Made by a program: the position numbers and the translations under genes
The notes under the pieces: model-generated
Database searches by the model: none
The model's input: only the letters and a program-made list of their open reading frames with translations
Told to the model about the DNA's origin: nothing
NCBI GenBank assembly: GCA_002737585.1
Contig: NSIA01000101.1
Span: 1 to 12,358, forward strand
DNA length: 12,358 bases
Direction of reading: 5' to 3'
From: Planctomycetaceae bacterium
Lineage (GTDB): Bacteria; Planctomycetota; Phycisphaerae; Phycisphaerales; SM1A02
Shown here: positions 11,258-12,358 of the stretch, in pieces
Layout of the letters: the number at the start of each line of letters is the position of its first letter
Numbering within the stretch: the stretch's first letter is position 1

Positions 11258-12358
11258 ACCCTGGTGAAGCAGTGAAGCTCGGACCTGCCGAATCGGCCGT
11301 ACTGCGGCGGGAGTTGCACGAGCGCCTGCTGGCAACATTTGACTTTGTTGCGGCGGCAAAACTCAGCCGGGAACTCCTCATCGCTCAGTGCACTGCTCGC
11401 ATTCAAGAACTCCTTGACCGCTCCGGGCATACGGTCTCCGACGACTTCCGCGCACACATGGTGCAAGGGGTACTCGATGACATCTTCGGACTCGGACCAC
11501 TTGAGCCGCTCTTCGCCGATGATGAAATCACTGACATTCTGGTGGTCGGCGCCGATCGTGTGTTCATTGAGCGCCGGGGCAAGTTGCACGAAAGCGGCGC
11601 CAAGTTTCGCGATAACGCCCATCTGATGCATGTCATCCAGCGCATCGTTCGCAACGCGGGACGACGGATCGATGAACGCTCCCCGATGGTGGATGCCCGC
11701 CTGCCGGACGGCTCGCGCGTCAATGCCATCATCCCGCCACTTGCAGTCGACGGTGCACAACTCAGTATCCGCCGATTTCCTGCCCGCGCATTGGGTCTTG
11801 ATTGGCTCGTCGAACGCGGCTCACTGCACACGGCAACCGCGAACCTTCTTCGCGCCGCGGTCGCTGGACGCCTCAACATCATCATTTGTGGTGGTGCGGG
11901 TGCTGGCAAGACCACTCTCCTCAATGCGGCCTCGGCATCACTTGGTGCACACGAGCGAATCATCACCATTGAAGATGCAGCAGAGTTGCGTCTGGAAGGC
12001 GCACATGTAGTGCGACTTGAAACGCGCGCTGCCAATGTGGAAGGCGTTGGAGTAGTCGCAGCCAGCGACCTGCTCCGCAATGCGTTGCGTATGCGCCCCG
12101 ATCGCATCATCGTTGGCGAGTGCCGCGGCGCGGAAGCGTTCGACATGATGCAAGCGATGAACACTGGTCATGAGGGATCCATGACCACCCTCCACTCCAA
12201 CAGCGCGCGCGATGCTCTCCATCGCCTTGAATCCATGCTCGCCATGGGCGGCATCAATATGCCTTTGCGCGTCCTCCGAGACTATGTGGCATCCGCCATC
12301 AATCTTGTCGTACACGTCACGCGCCTCCCGGATGGGCGTCGCGTTGTCAGCGAAGTAT
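11254..12358 (+). CDS. cpaF: Tad pilus motor ATPase CpaF/TadA (3' truncated by window edge)
   Basis: From a GTG overlapping the previous stop, 368 residues are visible and the frame runs off the right edge. It is a VirB11/PilT-family secretion ATPase: an N-terminal helical region (about 15-90, typical of CpaF, with VLDDIFGLGPLEPLFADDEI), a PAS-like N-domain with RGKLHESGAKF and RRIDERSPMVDARLPDGSRV, Walker A GGAGAGKTT (213-221), the Asp box ITIEDAAELRL (238-247), Walker B-type RIIVGECRG (284-292, catalytic Glu289) and the His box GHEGSMTTLHS (305-315). CpaF/TadA forms a cytoplasmic hexamer whose ATP hydrolysis drives Flp pilus assembly together with the TadB/TadC platform proteins. All catalytic motifs are intact. 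CpaF proteins usually run to about 430-500 residues, so roughly 60-130 are missing at the right end. Confidence 0.95.
   Translation, partial: MNPGEAVKLGPAESAVLRRELHERLLATFDFVAAAKLSRELLIAQCTARIQELLDRSGHTVSDDFRAHMVQGVLDDIFGLGPLEPLFADDEITDILVVGADRVFIERRGKLHESGAKFRDNAHLMHVIQRIVRNAGRRIDERSPMVDARLPDGSRVNAIIPPLAVDGAQLSIRRFPARALGLDWLVERGSLHTATANLLRAAVAGRLNIIICGGAGAGKTTLLNAASASLGAHERIITIEDAAELRLEGAHVVRLETRAANVEGVGVVAASDLLRNALRMRPDRIIVGECRGAEAFDMMQAMNTGHEGSMTTLHSNSARDALHRLESMLAMGGINMPLRVLRDYVASAINLVVHVTRLPDGRRVVSEV

Noticed and set aside
11403..12164. 253-codon minus-strand frame opposite cpaF
   Set aside because: It is antisense to CpaF with all motor motifs intact, and its Arg/Ser-rich low-complexity composition is typical of a shadow.

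Overview
The window is a high-GC bacterial segment, most likely from a planctomycete of the Phycisphaerae type. This is inferred from a secreted protein ending in a PAPGA-type PEP-CTERM anchor with a terminal poly-Arg tail, from a GspG-like C-terminal fragment of a style common in planctomycetes, from scarce Shine-Dalgarno sites, and from the Tad gene content. No 16S or other marker is present, so the assignment stays tentative.

Layout, left to right. (1) 3-347: C-terminal end of a GspG-like protein, followed by two GC-rich hairpins. (2) 496-1383: a regulator with an N-terminal winged helix and a C-terminal LuxR-type helix-turn-helix. (3) 1466-2251, minus: a secreted PEP-CTERM-like protein with its own terminator and an operator-like dyad upstream. 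(4) 2419-2791: a non-coding array of GC-rich hairpins in two 148-bp tandem units, running into the 3' end of a tRNA-Tyr gene. (5) 3030-3929: a cation diffusion facilitator with altered metal-site residues, converging on and overlapping a STAS-domain anti-anti-sigma factor. (6) tRNA-Thr(TGT) and mnmG on the minus strand; both concern decoding, since MnmG modifies the wobble uridine of certain tRNAs. A short tandem repeat lies upstream of mnmG. (7) 6576-12358: a Tad (type IVc, Flp) pilus locus.

The Tad locus has a TadG-like minor pilin or surface protein on the minus strand, diverging from a plus-strand run of prepilin peptidase (CpaA/TadV), TadE pseudopilin, a single polypeptide joining CpaB (SAF domain) to a CpaC/RcpA secretin, and the CpaF/TadA motor ATPase, which is cut by the right edge. 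The peptidase would process TadE (G14|A15, Glu at +5) and perhaps the TadG-like protein. The secretin part would form the outer-membrane channel and CpaF would power assembly. Two gene junctions are GTGA start/stop overlaps, which suggests translational coupling. No Flp major pilin, CpaE/TadZ, TadB or TadC gene is present; they may lie to the right.

The most notable observations are the CpaB-CpaC fusion, the paired Lys-for-His/Asp substitutions in the transporter's metal sites, and the hairpin repeat array that carries a decayed copy of the tRNA-Tyr 3' end.
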